Below, piece by piece: positions 56,101 to 64,000 of a stretch of 64,000 nt of DNA. Every line of letters begins with the position of its first letter. The stretch's first letter is position 1. This stretch comes from Reyranella sp. GTDB lineage: Bacteria > Pseudomonadota > Alphaproteobacteria > Reyranellales > Reyranellaceae. Position numbers and translations under genes: made by a program. Location of the stretch: positions 682,001-746,000 of the forward strand of contig NZ_SCVC01000006.1 of assembly GCF_004297405.1 (NCBI RefSeq). The letters are read 5' to 3'. The notes beneath the pieces are model-generated. The model did no database searches. It worked only from the letters and a program-made list of their open reading frames with translations, and was not told where the DNA came from.

Positions 56101-56421
56101 ATGAAGAATACCCTCGCCACAATTGCCATGATCGCAGCCACGGGTGTCGCCGGAATCGCCTACGCCCAGATTACGCAACCCGCACAACCTGGTACGGCAC
56201 TGCCGGGCGGCACGAGCAACCCGCGCACGGGCCTGCCGACGACGACGCCCAACGCCACTGCCGGCGAGGCGGCGGCCAAGGCCCAGCTTGAAGCCAGAGG
56301 CTACACCGGCGTCAAGCAGCTCACCCGCGATACCGCCGGCAACTGGACCGGAAAGGCGATGAGGAACAACGTCGAGCTGGCCGTGACGCTGGATACTGCA
56401 GGCAACGTCAAGGAACAGTAG
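56101..56421 (+). CDS. small exported protein, PepSY-like
   Basis: 106 residues. Signal peptide MKNTLATIAMIAATGVAGIAYAQ, then a Pro/Thr/Gly-rich linker (residues 25-55) and a domain AKAQLEARGYTGVKQLTRDTAGNWTGKAMRNNVELAVTLD of PepSY-like character (beta-hairpin with G-x-W). GGAGGACTCC precedes the ATG. Function unknown; acts in periplasm. Confidence 0.68.
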   Translation: MKNTLATIAMIAATGVAGIAYAQITQPAQPGTALPGGTSNPRTGLPTTTPNATAGEAAAKAQLEARGYTGVKQLTRDTAGNWTGKAMRNNVELAVTLDTAGNVKEQ

Positions 56422-56432
56422 AGTTACGTGCG

Positions 56433-56463
56433 GGCGGGGCGTTCCGTTGCTGGGCGCCCCGCC
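56433..56463 (+). terminator. GC-rich hairpin between convergent genes
   Basis: GGCGGGGCG (56433-56441) pairs perfectly with CGCCCCGCC (56455-56463) across a 13-nt loop, just after the stop at 56421. It is followed by no T tract, so it may be a weak bidirectional or mRNA-end hairpin. Confidence 0.4.
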
Positions 56464-56482
56464 ATCACCGCCGTGCCGCCAT

Positions 56483-56833
56483 TCATCGCGTACGATTTCC
56501 AATGCGGATCAGGTACCAGCTCAATACGACGATGAGCATTCCCACCACGATGCCCGCGCGAACAAACAGATCGTCGACGAAGTAGCCCAAACCCCACAAA
56601 ACCGCGGCCACGACCAGGACATGGGCCGTCAGGGCAGCCCAAGGCATTGGAACGTAGCGTGGCCAGAGAACCAGCATGTGTGCCGCCTGAAACAGGTCCC
56701 GGTTCTTGCCGTGTCCCGGCCGATCGGCAGGACTCGCGTTCACCTCTTCCACGACCTTGGCAATGCCGATGAAGAAGTATCCGAGAATCATAGCGATGGA
56801 CCAAAACACCAGAATGTCTCCCTGAAGTTCCAC
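56483..56833 (-). CDS. membrane protein of unknown family
   Basis: 116 residues with three or four hydrophobic segments: residues 7-25 (ILVFWSIAMILGYFFIG), 56-75, 72-90 (ALTAHVLVVAAVLWGLGYF) and 92-110. There is a hydrophilic loop with SPADRPGHGKNRD. No recognised domain. Inner-membrane location is likely. Its upstream region holds no obvious co-gene. Confidence 0.55.
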   Translation of the reverse strand: MELQGDILVFWSIAMILGYFFIGIAKVVEEVNASPADRPGHGKNRDLFQAAHMLVLWPRYVPMPWAALTAHVLVVAAVLWGLGYFVDDLFVRAGIVVGMLIVVLSWYLIRIGNRTR

Positions 56834-57000
56834 GAACTGAACAGGTCCCCGGAGATGCGGCGCATACTGCGCCTCACCTGACAGAGCCTATACTGGTCAC
56901 GTGTTGCACACGGTGTCCGCCGTGGAAACACCTGTTCGACAGGCTGATATTGCAGCTTCACCGCGTTCCTGGCGTTAACGCCGATCTCGGGGAGGACAAC

Positions 57001-58080
57001 ATGGCGAAGGTAAAAGCCCGCAAAGGCATGCCGAAGACCGAACTCGGCAAGGATGCGTTCGAACAGCGCCTGCGTCAGCGCTTCTACGACCCCGCCTTTG
57101 ACCCGATCGAACCGTCGATCGAAACCATCCTCCCCATCGCATGGGAAGCCTACAAGGACGATCGAAAGGCGCCACGGACGCGCCGTGCCGGACGCGGCTT
57201 CACCGATCCCAACTACGAACTCTCGGTCGAATGGCTCGCGGCGCGGGCCGCCATCGCCAAGGCGGAGCGCCAGCAAAGATCGCCGCGCTCGGCGTCGCGT
57301 ATCCTGCTCGTCAACGGTTCACCGCGCAGCGACCAGACCTGCCCCGGTGAGATCTCGAAAACCTGGCGGCTGGTGAAGCTCGCCGAACAGGTCTTCAAAC
57401 GGCAACGCGGTTTCGAAGTCGAACTGCTCGATCTCAGCCGCATCGTGGCCGAGCGCAGCCTGCACATCCATCCCTGCAAGGCCTGCGTCTCGACGGCCAT
57501 GCCGCTCTGCCACTGGCCCTGCTCCTGCTATCCCAACCATGCCTACGCGCAGATCAACGACTGGATGAATGATATCTATCCGATGTGGGCGGCGGCCCAC
57601 GGCATCATGATCGTCACGCCGGTCCACTGGTATCAGGCGCCGACCGTGCTGAAGGCCATGATGGATCGGCTGGTCTGCGCCGACGGCGGCAATCCCGATC
57701 CGACGTCGACCAGTGGGAAGGATCCAGACAAAGCCAAGGCGATCGAACTGAAAGGCTGGAACTTTCCGCGCCACCTCGCGGGGCGCACCTTCTCCGTCGT
57801 GGTCCATGGCGATGCCGCGGGCGCCGAAAATCTTCGCCGCTCGCTGTCGGATTGGCTGAGCGACATGGGCCTGATTGGCGCCGGTCACCACGCCGAGATC
57901 GACCGATATGTTGGCTATTACGAGAGCTATGCGACGAGCCACCAGGCGCTCGATGCCGATCGCGCCTTCCAGGAAGAGACACGTAACGCCGCACGCCTGC
58001 TCGTCGATGCGGTCAAACGGCTGCGCCGCGGCGATCTCGTCGAGCCAAGCAAAGGCACCGCCGAGCCGCGGCCGAAATAG
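57001..58080 (+). CDS. flavodoxin-fold NAD(P)H-dependent oxidoreductase with a cysteine cluster
   Basis: 359 residues. An N-terminal extension of about 95 residues precedes the flavodoxin-like fold (RILLVNGSPRSDQTC, GIMIVTPVHWYQAPTVLKAMMDRL). Cysteines C159, C162, C170, C174 and C176 form a C-x2-C-x7-C-x3-C-x-C group in the loop where iron-sulfur flavoproteins carry a [4Fe-4S] cluster; another is C114. Start at 57001 has GGGGAGG upstream. It may reduce quinones or xenobiotics, with electron transfer to FMN. The extension is not seen in ordinary FMN reductases. Confidence 0.75.
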   Translation: MAKVKARKGMPKTELGKDAFEQRLRQRFYDPAFDPIEPSIETILPIAWEAYKDDRKAPRTRRAGRGFTDPNYELSVEWLAARAAIAKAERQQRSPRSASRILLVNGSPRSDQTCPGEISKTWRLVKLAEQVFKRQRGFEVELLDLSRIVAERSLHIHPCKACVSTAMPLCHWPCSCYPNHAYAQINDWMNDIYPMWAAAHGIMIVTPVHWYQAPTVLKAMMDRLVCADGGNPDPTSTSGKDPDKAKAIELKGWNFPRHLAGRTFSVVVHGDAAGAENLRRSLSDWLSDMGLIGAGHHAEIDRYVGYYESYATSHQALDADRAFQEETRNAARLLVDAVKRLRRGDLVEPSKGTAEPRPK

Positions 58081-58144
58081 CCACAAAGGGACGCTGCCGC
58101 CTCGCAGTCGTCGGCCCGTCGGCGGCCGAAGGTGACACGTCTGT

Positions 58145-58792
58145 TCAACTAGGGAGCTGTCGATCTTCGGGGTGGTCCAGATCGGTGTTCGCCAGTACTG
58201 TGGCTGAACCAATGCCCATATGTTTGATAAGCATCATGGCCTCCGGCATGGTCATTTGCACCGAGCGGACGCGCGCCGCAGGCAGATACATGAGATTGCC
58301 CGACATGGGGGTGGGTGCTTGAGGAACGAATACCGCAACCCACCCGTTGTGGAGGGTCTCGAGCAGGTATCCGATTTGCCATCCATCTTCGAGGCTGACG
58401 AGCACTGGATTGACGCTTTCCGCGCCTTCGACCCGAGAGAAGCCCTCCGCCATGCTCTTGGCCATCTGGTACACGGGGAGACCCACTAGAAACGAACGCT
58501 CGAAACCTCGCCCAACATACTTCCCCAGCTTCGTTCGAGCCAGGAAGCCAGCGGCAACGGTAATTGCCACCAACGCAACAATTGCAAGCAGCCTCTCACC
58601 CTCAGGGCCAACGACGCGATCCAGCGTCAAAAGGCTAGAGATAGGCTGGGTTATGGTCGCCGCGAGATGCACTGCGTGACCCAGGAGCATGGCCACAAGA
58701 ATCAGTGGCAACAAGAACAGCAGGCCTCCAATCGCGGTGGCCTTCAGCAGCTTTACCAATGACGTTTCCGTCACGTGCGGTGAACTTTGCAT
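58145..58792 (-). CDS. DUF502 family membrane protein
   Basis: 215 residues. Two N-terminal membrane segments at about 16-42 and 66-86 precede a soluble beta domain with FERSFLVGLPVYQMAKSMAEG, GWVAVFVPQAPTPMSGNLMYLPAARV and TMPEAMMLIKHMGIGS, all DUF502 features. Function is unknown, often near transport or envelope genes. Confidence 0.87.
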   Translation of the reverse strand: MQSSPHVTETSLVKLLKATAIGGLLFLLPLILVAMLLGHAVHLAATITQPISSLLTLDRVVGPEGERLLAIVALVAITVAAGFLARTKLGKYVGRGFERSFLVGLPVYQMAKSMAEGFSRVEGAESVNPVLVSLEDGWQIGYLLETLHNGWVAVFVPQAPTPMSGNLMYLPAARVRSVQMTMPEAMMLIKHMGIGSATVLANTDLDHPEDRQLPS

Positions 58793-59040
58793 ACGAGGCC
58801 TCCAGCATCAGACCGGCAACGGGGCTCTTCAGCCTGCTTTGAACGATGCGAAGAGTATCGTTGCTCACGCGATCGGAGCGAGCAATCCTCGACCCGGACG
58901 CACCGAGTTTGCCGAACTTCAGGTGCTCGATCCTTCCGACCACACAGACCTAAACGTCACCATAACGGTCCTTCCGCCTCCCCCATCGGCCTATGGACGC
59001 CCGAGGGAATGGCGGTTCGTGCTGTCTGAGGAGAGAACGA
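58793..59040. other. intergenic region without a recognised gene
   Basis: Open frames exist on both strands but none has family-like sequence or a good ribosome site. The plus-strand frame from 58689 overlaps the DUF502 gene antisense and is rejected. No hairpin or promoter is convincing. Confidence 0.3.
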
Positions 59041-59154
59041 ATGGGCGCCGCATGGAGGCCTAAGGGAAAGGTTAAGAAAGCTTTAGGGCCACGGAGGGCG
59101 TTTGAGGCGTTGGTCCGGAAGCTAGGCGCTCAGGTCGTGAAGAGGCAGCGTTAA
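59041..59154 (+). CDS. possible 37-residue basic peptide
   Basis: A short frame MGAAWRPKGKVKKALGPR... ends at 59154 with TAA. GAGGAG lies 8 bp before the ATG, which is a good site. The peptide is strongly basic (Lys/Arg-rich) with no hydrophobic core; no homologue is known to me. Coding status is uncertain. Confidence 0.28.
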   Translation: MGAAWRPKGKVKKALGPRRAFEALVRKLGAQVVKRQR

Positions 59155-59335
59155 AGAGGTATCCCCGCGCCTTCAGCATCGGCCGTTGAGTTTGATGACG
59201 TGGCGGGATGGGCTGATGTACCCAAGCAGGCGATGCCTTCGTGGGAAGTGCGGCGGCGGTTTATCTGGACGTGTCAGTCGTAGCTTGGCAGCATGGGTCT
59301 TGTTGGGGGCAGTGATCTTGGGGGGAGATTCACTG

Positions 59336-59824
59336 GTGCAGGTGCTGCGTAATCTTGTGCTCATCGCAGCTCTACTGACGTGCGCGTGCAAAACCGACGT
59401 TTCGCATTACCCAATCACGTTGCAGCCTCCTTATAGCGATCTACCACCGGTAGCACCTGGGGCATCAATCGAAGCTGGTACCCCCGTTCGCCTGACCCTA
59501 CTCCAAAAGGAGGCCGTGGTTGCGGGTGTGATGAAGTGGCTCAAGGACGGTTCGTCGGCGCAGTTCGGAGAAATGAAGGCAGCCCGCAACAGCCGTGGGC
59601 AGGTGACGGTTTGCGGCTTGGTGGACGGCCACAACGGCGAGGGCCGCCTTCTCGGCTTGGCACCTTTCATCGGGGTCATTGTAGGCACGTCAGCGAAGCC
59701 GGACTTCGTACTCGTCGAAATCGGCAGCACACCACCGCATCGGGCCATTGTGATGGGCTTGTGCGAGGAAAGCGGCATTGCACTAGCAATCGCCATGGGG
59801 CTCGCAGTCAGGCCTCGCGAGTGA
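59336..59824 (+). CDS. small exported/lipoprotein-like protein of unknown family
   Basis: 162 residues from a GTG with GGGGGAG upstream at good spacing; the frame opens earlier at 59186 but the signal sequence begins here (LRNLVLIAALLTCACKTD). The cysteine group (TCAC) may serve as a lipobox, though not a good one. The mature part has KEAVVAGVMKWLKDGSSAQFGEMKAARNSRGQVTVCGLVDGHNGEG, a pattern seen in uncharacterised alphaproteobacterial proteins. Between 59155 and 59335 no other gene is seen. Confidence 0.55.
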   Translation: MQVLRNLVLIAALLTCACKTDVSHYPITLQPPYSDLPPVAPGASIEAGTPVRLTLLQKEAVVAGVMKWLKDGSSAQFGEMKAARNSRGQVTVCGLVDGHNGEGRLLGLAPFIGVIVGTSAKPDFVLVEIGSTPPHRAIVMGLCEESGIALAIAMGLAVRPRE

Positions 59825-60062
59825 GCGGAAGGACTTTGTAGCGGGCGCCCCAATATCACGAGGTCATCTAGATCGCCCGGCCGCTTCTGCATTTTGAGCA
59901 CTTGCCCAGCGGGTTCAGCGGTGGCCCCGTGGGTCACGAGCGACGCAACTAGCCGCGATCTTCGCTGTCCGCCGATGACGAGTGAGAACGCCGACGCTCT
60001 TCACCGTCGATATGCAGACCTAGTCCACGTAGGGCGTTGCTCGATCGCCCTGGGGGCTAGCG

Positions 60063-60434
60063 CTAGGCTGGATTGCCGCATTGATTGGCTTTCTCAAGGG
60101 CGTCGCCTCCTGCGCCACTGCCGGGCCCACCGTATATGCTTCGATAGGCCACTTCGATGTTTTCTCCGGAGATCTTGCGTATGTCATACGTCCCCAACGC
60201 CGAGCCTGTTGGAGACGTGACGATCACTTTCGCGCGGCTCTCTAGTGGATAGGTCGACGGAGTCACCTTGACCCATGACTTCCGTTCTCGGTCGACAAGG
60301 CAGTTCGCCATCGCATCGTAGGGTACTCGGTAAACTGCGGTCCATGTGGGCACGCTTTGCTCAAGCCCGACCGGTGACTGGCAGGCCGTCAATACGCATA
60401 GGGCAGCAATGGCGAACATCCCTCTACGGTTCAT
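60063..60434 (-). CDS. small lipoprotein of unknown family
   Basis: 123 residues from ATG at 60434. Signal sequence MNRRGMFAIAALCVLTAC has a lipobox LTAC. The mature part contains VYRVPYDAMANCLVDRE and DIRKISGENIEVAYRSIYGG, reminiscent of small lipoproteins with a conserved cysteine. Outer-membrane or periplasmic location is inferred. A hairpin AGGGCG/CGCCCT (60031-60051) lies past its stop. The region 59825-60062 between it and the preceding gene holds nothing else convincing. Confidence 0.55.
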   Translation of the reverse strand: MNRRGMFAIAALCVLTACQSPVGLEQSVPTWTAVYRVPYDAMANCLVDRERKSWVKVTPSTYPLESRAKVIVTSPTGSALGTYDIRKISGENIEVAYRSIYGGPGSGAGGDALEKANQCGNPA

Positions 60435-60654
60435 TGAGAAAGGATGCACCTGTCGGCAAAGCTTCTCAAGCGACTATGTGAACGGCACGAAAAGTCTAGA
60501 GCGGCAATTCGTTGCTTATGGCCCGCATAGCCATATCCACCACTTAGCGCCAGTGACTCGGGGGCCCTACTCTGCGCCATCGGAACCACGCTCCACCTAC
60601 CGATGCATAGTAATGCGCCTGCGCCGAGGCAGCAGTTACATATGGACTGGACGT
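60435..60654. other. intergenic region, nothing recognised
   Basis: No recognisable gene, RNA or repeat is seen. It lies between the lipoprotein and the 3' end of the CBS/BON remnant. The longest reverse frame here lacks any family pattern. Confidence 0.3.
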
Positions 60655-61043
60655 CTACAACACACCCGGCACCTTTCCAGCCGCGGCCTGACACGCCAGC
60701 TCTTCGGCTTCAGTGAACACCTCCCCCAAAAGGTGGATCACCCCCGCCTTGGCGACAACATCGAAGCCGACGCCGTGGCGTACTCCAAAAATGCCTTGGC
60801 TATGGGATCAGGCATCGGCATGCCGGCTTCAAACTGCAAACGGAACAATGCTGCTTCGTTGTCGATAGACAACAGATGTCGAATGATATCGATCTCGCTG
60901 ATCAAGCCGATCAGTTGGTTACCGCCATCGACAACCGGCAAGGCCGAGGCATTGGTATTGACGAGTTCTCTGACTGCTTCAAGCAAGGTGGCGCTACTCG
61001 CTGCGGCTACGATCTCTGATGTCATTACATTCCTGGCACGCAT
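60655..61043 (-). pseudogene. decayed CBS-domain/BON-domain protein
   Basis: The intact part is at 60738-61043, 101 residues: a single CBS repeat MRARNVMTSEIVAAASSATLLEAVREL...ALPVVDGGNQLIGLISEIDIIRHL, then a premature stop. In another frame, 60655-60765, the reverse strand encodes FDVVAKAGVIHLLGEVFTEAEELACQAAAGKVPGVL, which looks like a BON domain. Normal family proteins have two CBS repeats plus BON (about 220 residues). A frameshift plus loss of the second CBS repeat fits. Could also be a real short CBS gene. Confidence 0.55.
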
Positions 61044-61262
61044 CTCGCTCTCCAGCCGGCAATAACCTCAGCCAAACTGGCGCTGCCCGCCACCGAAGTT
61101 GAGACAACCTATCCGGGGCCTGGCAGCCGCACGAAACCCGACAGTGCGTCCGCGTCTAACTCACACGAGGCGTCGGCGACTTGAAGCGCAAGCGGCGGCC
61201 TCGTGCGAGATCGCTAGGGCGATGGGTGCATATTCGATTGATGCATTCGACATCGTGACTTC
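61044..61262. other. intergenic region, nothing recognised
   Basis: 219 bases between the CBS remnant and the SpoIIAA-like gene. Only a small plus-strand frame (from 61099) is open, rich in arginine and with no ribosome site; I do not believe it. Confidence 0.3.
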
Positions 61263-61637
61263 TTACGGTTGGTTACCAGACTCCAACCAAGCAAACGCGA
61301 GAAGAGCCTGATCACCGCCAAACGCCCTGATTTCGGGACTCGCACAGCTCCCAACAATGCGCGGGACAACGCGAAGAACCAGGCTGTCAGTTACAGCCGC
61401 GACACGCTTGATCTGCCGGTGATGGTTCAGAACGAATTTCAAATGCTGGACCAGAGCGCCCAAACTCCTCCAGCCATGGAAGGGCAGAGCTTGGATCATG
61501 AGGCCGGTTAGTTTACCGTGAGCAGCTAGATAGGGGTCGATCTCGCGTGCAATGGCCTGGAAGTCACCCGCTTCGAGGGGGCCTTCGAGACTGACGATCA
61601 GAATGCCCTTGTCCCGATCCAGCTCGAATTTAACCAT
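61263..61637 (-). CDS. SpoIIAA-like (STAS-related) protein
   Basis: 124 residues. VKFELDRDKGILIVSLEGPLEAGDFQAIAREIDPYLAAHGKLTGLMIQ and FHGWRSLGALVQHLKFVLNHHRQIKRVAAVTDS match the SpoIIAA-like family (PF11964), common in Proteobacteria. Cytosolic. It may bind lipids or act in stress; exact role unknown. It stands alone. Confidence 0.83.
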   Translation of the reverse strand: MVKFELDRDKGILIVSLEGPLEAGDFQAIAREIDPYLAAHGKLTGLMIQALPFHGWRSLGALVQHLKFVLNHHRQIKRVAAVTDSLVLRVVPRIVGSCASPEIRAFGGDQALLAFAWLESGNQP

Positions 61638-62193
61638 TCCCGCCTCCTCGGATCAGATGGCATTCAAAGGGGACAGGCTACATTTACAGATCTGGGGTTG
61701 ACGACAACCAAAGCGAGTAAGAGCGAAAAGATCCCATCACGGTTCAAAGGGTGAGTCGAATGATCAGACACCATTCAAGACCTCCACCGAAGCAGGTCGC
61801 CCATCGCCCCAACGTCGCCGTTTTGCACGCCCACCAGCAAATCGAAGTATGGCTGTGCCGTAGAACCGCCAGAAAATACCGGATTGGAACGGTTCATGTG
61901 GACCTGGCAGCAGACGCTCAACGCCACGGTCAGGATCTAGTTGGCGAACTCGTCCAAAGAGCATTTAGGGAACTCGAGCAAAGCCGCACCCGCGCGACGA
62001 TAATACATCGCGAGATGGCGCCGGGGTAATTACCGGCATCGCCATCATAGAAATCTCGACGCTTATGCTTGGCGCAAAAGCAGACCCGCAAAGTTCGGCT
62101 TCCCGAGCCTCTGTGAACCTTCATCCATCACCAAGAAGGCGGAGAATCAAACAAGCAGGTTGATTAGATGGAGGCTCAGTCAGTCTGGTCCCA
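61638..62193. other. gene-poor stretch upstream of the SulP gene
   Basis: 556 bases. A plus-strand frame at 61751-62029 (GTG/ATG start, 92 residues; H/R-rich, ending LVGELVQRAFRELEQSRTRA) and a reverse frame at 61764-61964 are open, but neither has family-like sequence, and they overlap each other antisense. They may be remnants. Nothing else is seen. Confidence 0.25.
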
Positions 62194-63912
62194 ATGAGGT
62201 ATCCAGCTCCCACCACGACTTTGGGTTATATGCGCTGGCTGCCAGGCCTCGCGACCTTGCGCGAGTACGAGTTGCCCTGGCTGCGCCACGACCTGGTGGC
62301 CGGGCTCGTACTGACGACCATGTTGGTCCCGGTAGGCATCGCTTATGCAGTCGCCTCAGGCCTGCCGGGCGTCTACGGCCTCTACGCAACTATCGTTCCC
62401 CTGCTCGCCTATGCACTGTTCGGGCCGAGCCGCCTCCTGGTGCTTGGACCGGACTCCTCGCTGGCGCCCATTATCCTGGCTGTCGTACTTGCCAATGCCG
62501 GTGGCGATCCCATGCGCGCCGTGGCGCTGGCCGGCGCCATGGCCGTGGTCTCCGGCCTGGTCTGCATCCTTGCCGGGGCTCTGAAGCTGGGGTTCATCAC
62601 TGAGCTTTTGTCCAAGCCCATTCGCTACGGCTACATGAATGGCATTGCGCTGACAGTGATGATCAGCCAGCTGCCCAAGCTACTGGGATTCTCCATAGAC
62701 GCCGATGGCCCTTTGCGAAGTCTGTGGGCGATCGCGACGTCCATCACTTCGGGGAACATCAATTGGACGGCCTTCGCGGTGGGCCTAGGTGTGCTCGCCA
62801 CGATCCTGTTGCTGAAAGGCAGCAGGCTCCTGCCGGGCGTGCTCATTGCCGTTCTCGGCGCCACCGTCGTGACCGGCCTGCTCGACCTTGGGAGCAAGGG
62901 CGTCACGGTCCTTGGCACCCTGCCCGAGGGCCTGCCGTCAGTCGCCTTGCCCTGGATCTCCCTGGACGATCTCGTGCCGGTTCTGGTCGGCGGCGTGGCG
63001 GTGGCCCTGGTGTCGTTCGCCGACACTAGCGTGCTATCGCGAGCCTATGCGGCGCGGCGCGGCCGCCCGGTTGATCCCAACCAGGAGATGGTCGGACTGG
63101 GTGCAGCCAATCTCGCAGCGGGATTCTTTCAGGGCTTCCCGATCAGCAGCAGTTCGTCGCGTACCCCGGTGGCCGAGGCGTCCGGCGCGAAAACGCAGCT
63201 CACCGGTGTCGTGGGCGCGCTATGTGTCGCCGCGTTGTTGGTTGGCGCTCCCGACCTTCTGAAGCATCTGCCGACGCCTGCCCTTGCGGCTGTGGTCATC
63301 GCCTCGGCAATCGGCCTCATTGAGGTGAAAGATCTCGTTCGTATCTGGCGTATCCAGCGCTGGGAGTTCTGGCTCAGCATATTGTGCTTGGTCGGCGTGG
63401 CGGTTTTAGGTGCCGTGCCGGGGATCGGGCTTGCCGTCGTGGTAGCCATCGTCGAGTTCCTCTGGGATGGTTGGCGGCCACATTCCGCCATTCTCGGACG
63501 CGTCGAGGGCGTGGCCGGCTATCACGATACCAGCCGATATCCTCGTGCCCGGTTGGTCCCCGGCCTGGTGCTGTTCCGCTGGGATGCGCCCTTGTTCTTC
63601 GCCAACGCCGAGTTCTTCGAAGACCGGATCCTGGCCGCCGTTGCGGCCTCGTCGACCGAAGCGCGTCGCGTGGTGGTGGCGGCGGAGCCGGTTACGAGCG
63701 TTGACGTCACGGCAGCGGATGCGCTCGCCGAACTCGACGAGCGGCTGCGCGCGGTCGGCATCGAACTGTGCTTTGCAGAGCTGAAGGATCCGGTGAAGGA
63801 CAAGCTCAAGCGCTTCGGTCTTTATGAGCGCTTTGGTGACGGCGGCTTCTTTCCTACAATCGACGCCGCGGTTAATGCCTACTGCAAGACCTACGGGATC
63901 GATCCGCCATGA
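62194..63912 (+). CDS. SulP/SLC26 family anion transporter with C-terminal STAS domain
   Basis: 572 residues with about 11-12 membrane segments. N-terminal RHDLVAGLVLTTMLVPVGIAYAVASGLPGVYGLYATIVPLLAYALFGPSRLLVLGPDSS is the SulP signature; GFFQGFPISSSSSRTPVAEASGA is the second. The STAS domain is at about 450-560 (VPGLVLFRWDAPLFFANAEFFEDRIL...AAEPVTSVDVTAADALAELDERL). Imports sulfate, bicarbonate or another anion. Its stop overlaps the next ATG in ATGA, so it is co-translated with the Ca2+/H+ exchanger gene. Confidence 0.92.
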   Translation: MRYPAPTTTLGYMRWLPGLATLREYELPWLRHDLVAGLVLTTMLVPVGIAYAVASGLPGVYGLYATIVPLLAYALFGPSRLLVLGPDSSLAPIILAVVLANAGGDPMRAVALAGAMAVVSGLVCILAGALKLGFITELLSKPIRYGYMNGIALTVMISQLPKLLGFSIDADGPLRSLWAIATSITSGNINWTAFAVGLGVLATILLLKGSRLLPGVLIAVLGATVVTGLLDLGSKGVTVLGTLPEGLPSVALPWISLDDLVPVLVGGVAVALVSFADTSVLSRAYAARRGRPVDPNQEMVGLGAANLAAGFFQGFPISSSSSRTPVAEASGAKTQLTGVVGALCVAALLVGAPDLLKHLPTPALAAVVIASAIGLIEVKDLVRIWRIQRWEFWLSILCLVGVAVLGAVPGIGLAVVVAIVEFLWDGWRPHSAILGRVEGVAGYHDTSRYPRARLVPGLVLFRWDAPLFFANAEFFEDRILAAVAASSTEARRVVVAAEPVTSVDVTAADALAELDERLRAVGIELCFAELKDPVKDKLKRFGLYERFGDGGFFPTIDAAVNAYCKTYGIDPP

Positions 63913-64000
63913 ACTGGCTTCTACCGTTCATGCCTGTGGCGATTGCGCTGGAACACTTGGCGCCGCAGCAGCACCTGCTGATCTTTGTGACCTCAGGCCT
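63909..64000 (+). CDS. calcium/proton exchanger, N-terminal fragment (cut by window edge)
   Basis: 30 codons are visible, MNWLLPFMPVAIALEHLAPQ followed by QHLLIFVTSGL. The start resembles the N-terminus of CaxA-type calcium/proton exchangers, which begin with EHxAP and a membrane segment. The ATG overlaps the SulP stop by 4 bp. The rest lies outside the window. Confidence 0.6.
   Translation, partial: MNWLLPFMPVAIALEHLAPQQHLLIFVTSG

Noticed and set aside
61751..62029. 92-codon frame before the SulP gene
   Set aside because: Histidine/arginine-rich, no domain, and overlaps an antisense frame; coding status not supported.

Overview
The window looks like chromosomal DNA of a high-GC alphaproteobacterium. 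The evidence is an NDUFS4-type complex I accessory protein, tRNAs with encoded CCA ends, dense short-gap operons, many solute-binding proteins (HAAT/Liv, Fbp, Bug, TAXI, NMT1/THI5) and several CoA-transferase and acyl-CoA modules. A free-living, nutritionally versatile soil or water organism of the Rhodospirillales/Reyranella or Hyphomicrobiales kind would fit; the genus cannot be decided by reading. I see no rRNA, CRISPR array, phage or intact insertion sequence.

Layout. 1-2031: a TetR regulator (cut by the window edge) divergent from a DHA2/SmvA-like drug exporter. 2042-3050: tRNA-Arg(TCT), an NDUFS4-like gene, tRNA-Pro(TGG) and a DUF2237 gene. 3051-6859: PhzF, formate-tetrahydrofolate ligase, an O-methyltransferase and a DUF192 protein. 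6931-9416: a TPP riboswitch followed by a thiZ-thiX-thiY type pyrimidine-precursor ABC operon; the start codon appears to lie inside the P1 helix. 9424-14231: double cold-shock-domain protein, dienoyl-CoA-reductase-like SDR, Rieske oxygenase with a LysR regulator, a gene-poor stretch with two strong dyads, and an exported PrcB-like protein. 14235-21509: a sugar-acid island (IlvD/Edd dehydratase, KDG kinase, KDPG aldolase, DHRS6-like SDR) that also holds a sterol-desaturase-family protein, an exported beta-propeller and an orphan TAXI-binding protein. 21573-30245: sirtuin, a HslJ/COG3650-like protein and a full Liv-type ABC operon with an embedded acyl-CoA synthetase. 30340-31534: polysaccharide deacetylase and a small exported protein.

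The most interesting part is 31551-45901. Two long operons diverge from a 94-bp spacer at 38260-38353. The left one encodes an Fbp-type ABC importer, a class III CoA-transferase, a phytanoyl-CoA-dioxygenase-like enzyme and a DehI-fold protein. The right one encodes a methyltransferase, an MmgE/PrpD protein, two single-hotdog MaoC hydratases, an acyl-CoA dehydrogenase, a class III CoA-transferase, an Mcl/CitE-type C-C lyase and an MFS carrier. The right operon resembles the mesaconyl-CoA/citramalyl-CoA half of the 3-hydroxypropionate bicycle, or a C5-dicarboxylate catabolic pathway. The spacer carries three ATACGA(A/T) elements that could co-regulate both arms. This functional reading is inference.

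45876-53547 holds a Bug-type binding protein, dienelactone hydrolase, another ABC binding protein, a six-Asp-box propeller protein, a MarR-EmrA/EmrB-type efflux locus with an operator-like dyad, and a glyoxalase-fold protein. 53544-58080: FAD monooxygenase, small membrane proteins, a NYN-LOTUS protein and a cysteine-rich flavodoxin-fold reductase. From 58145 on the density drops and several genes look short or decayed (CBS/BON remnant, SpoIIAA-like, lipoproteins), before a SulP transporter and the start of a Ca2+/H+ exchanger at the right edge.
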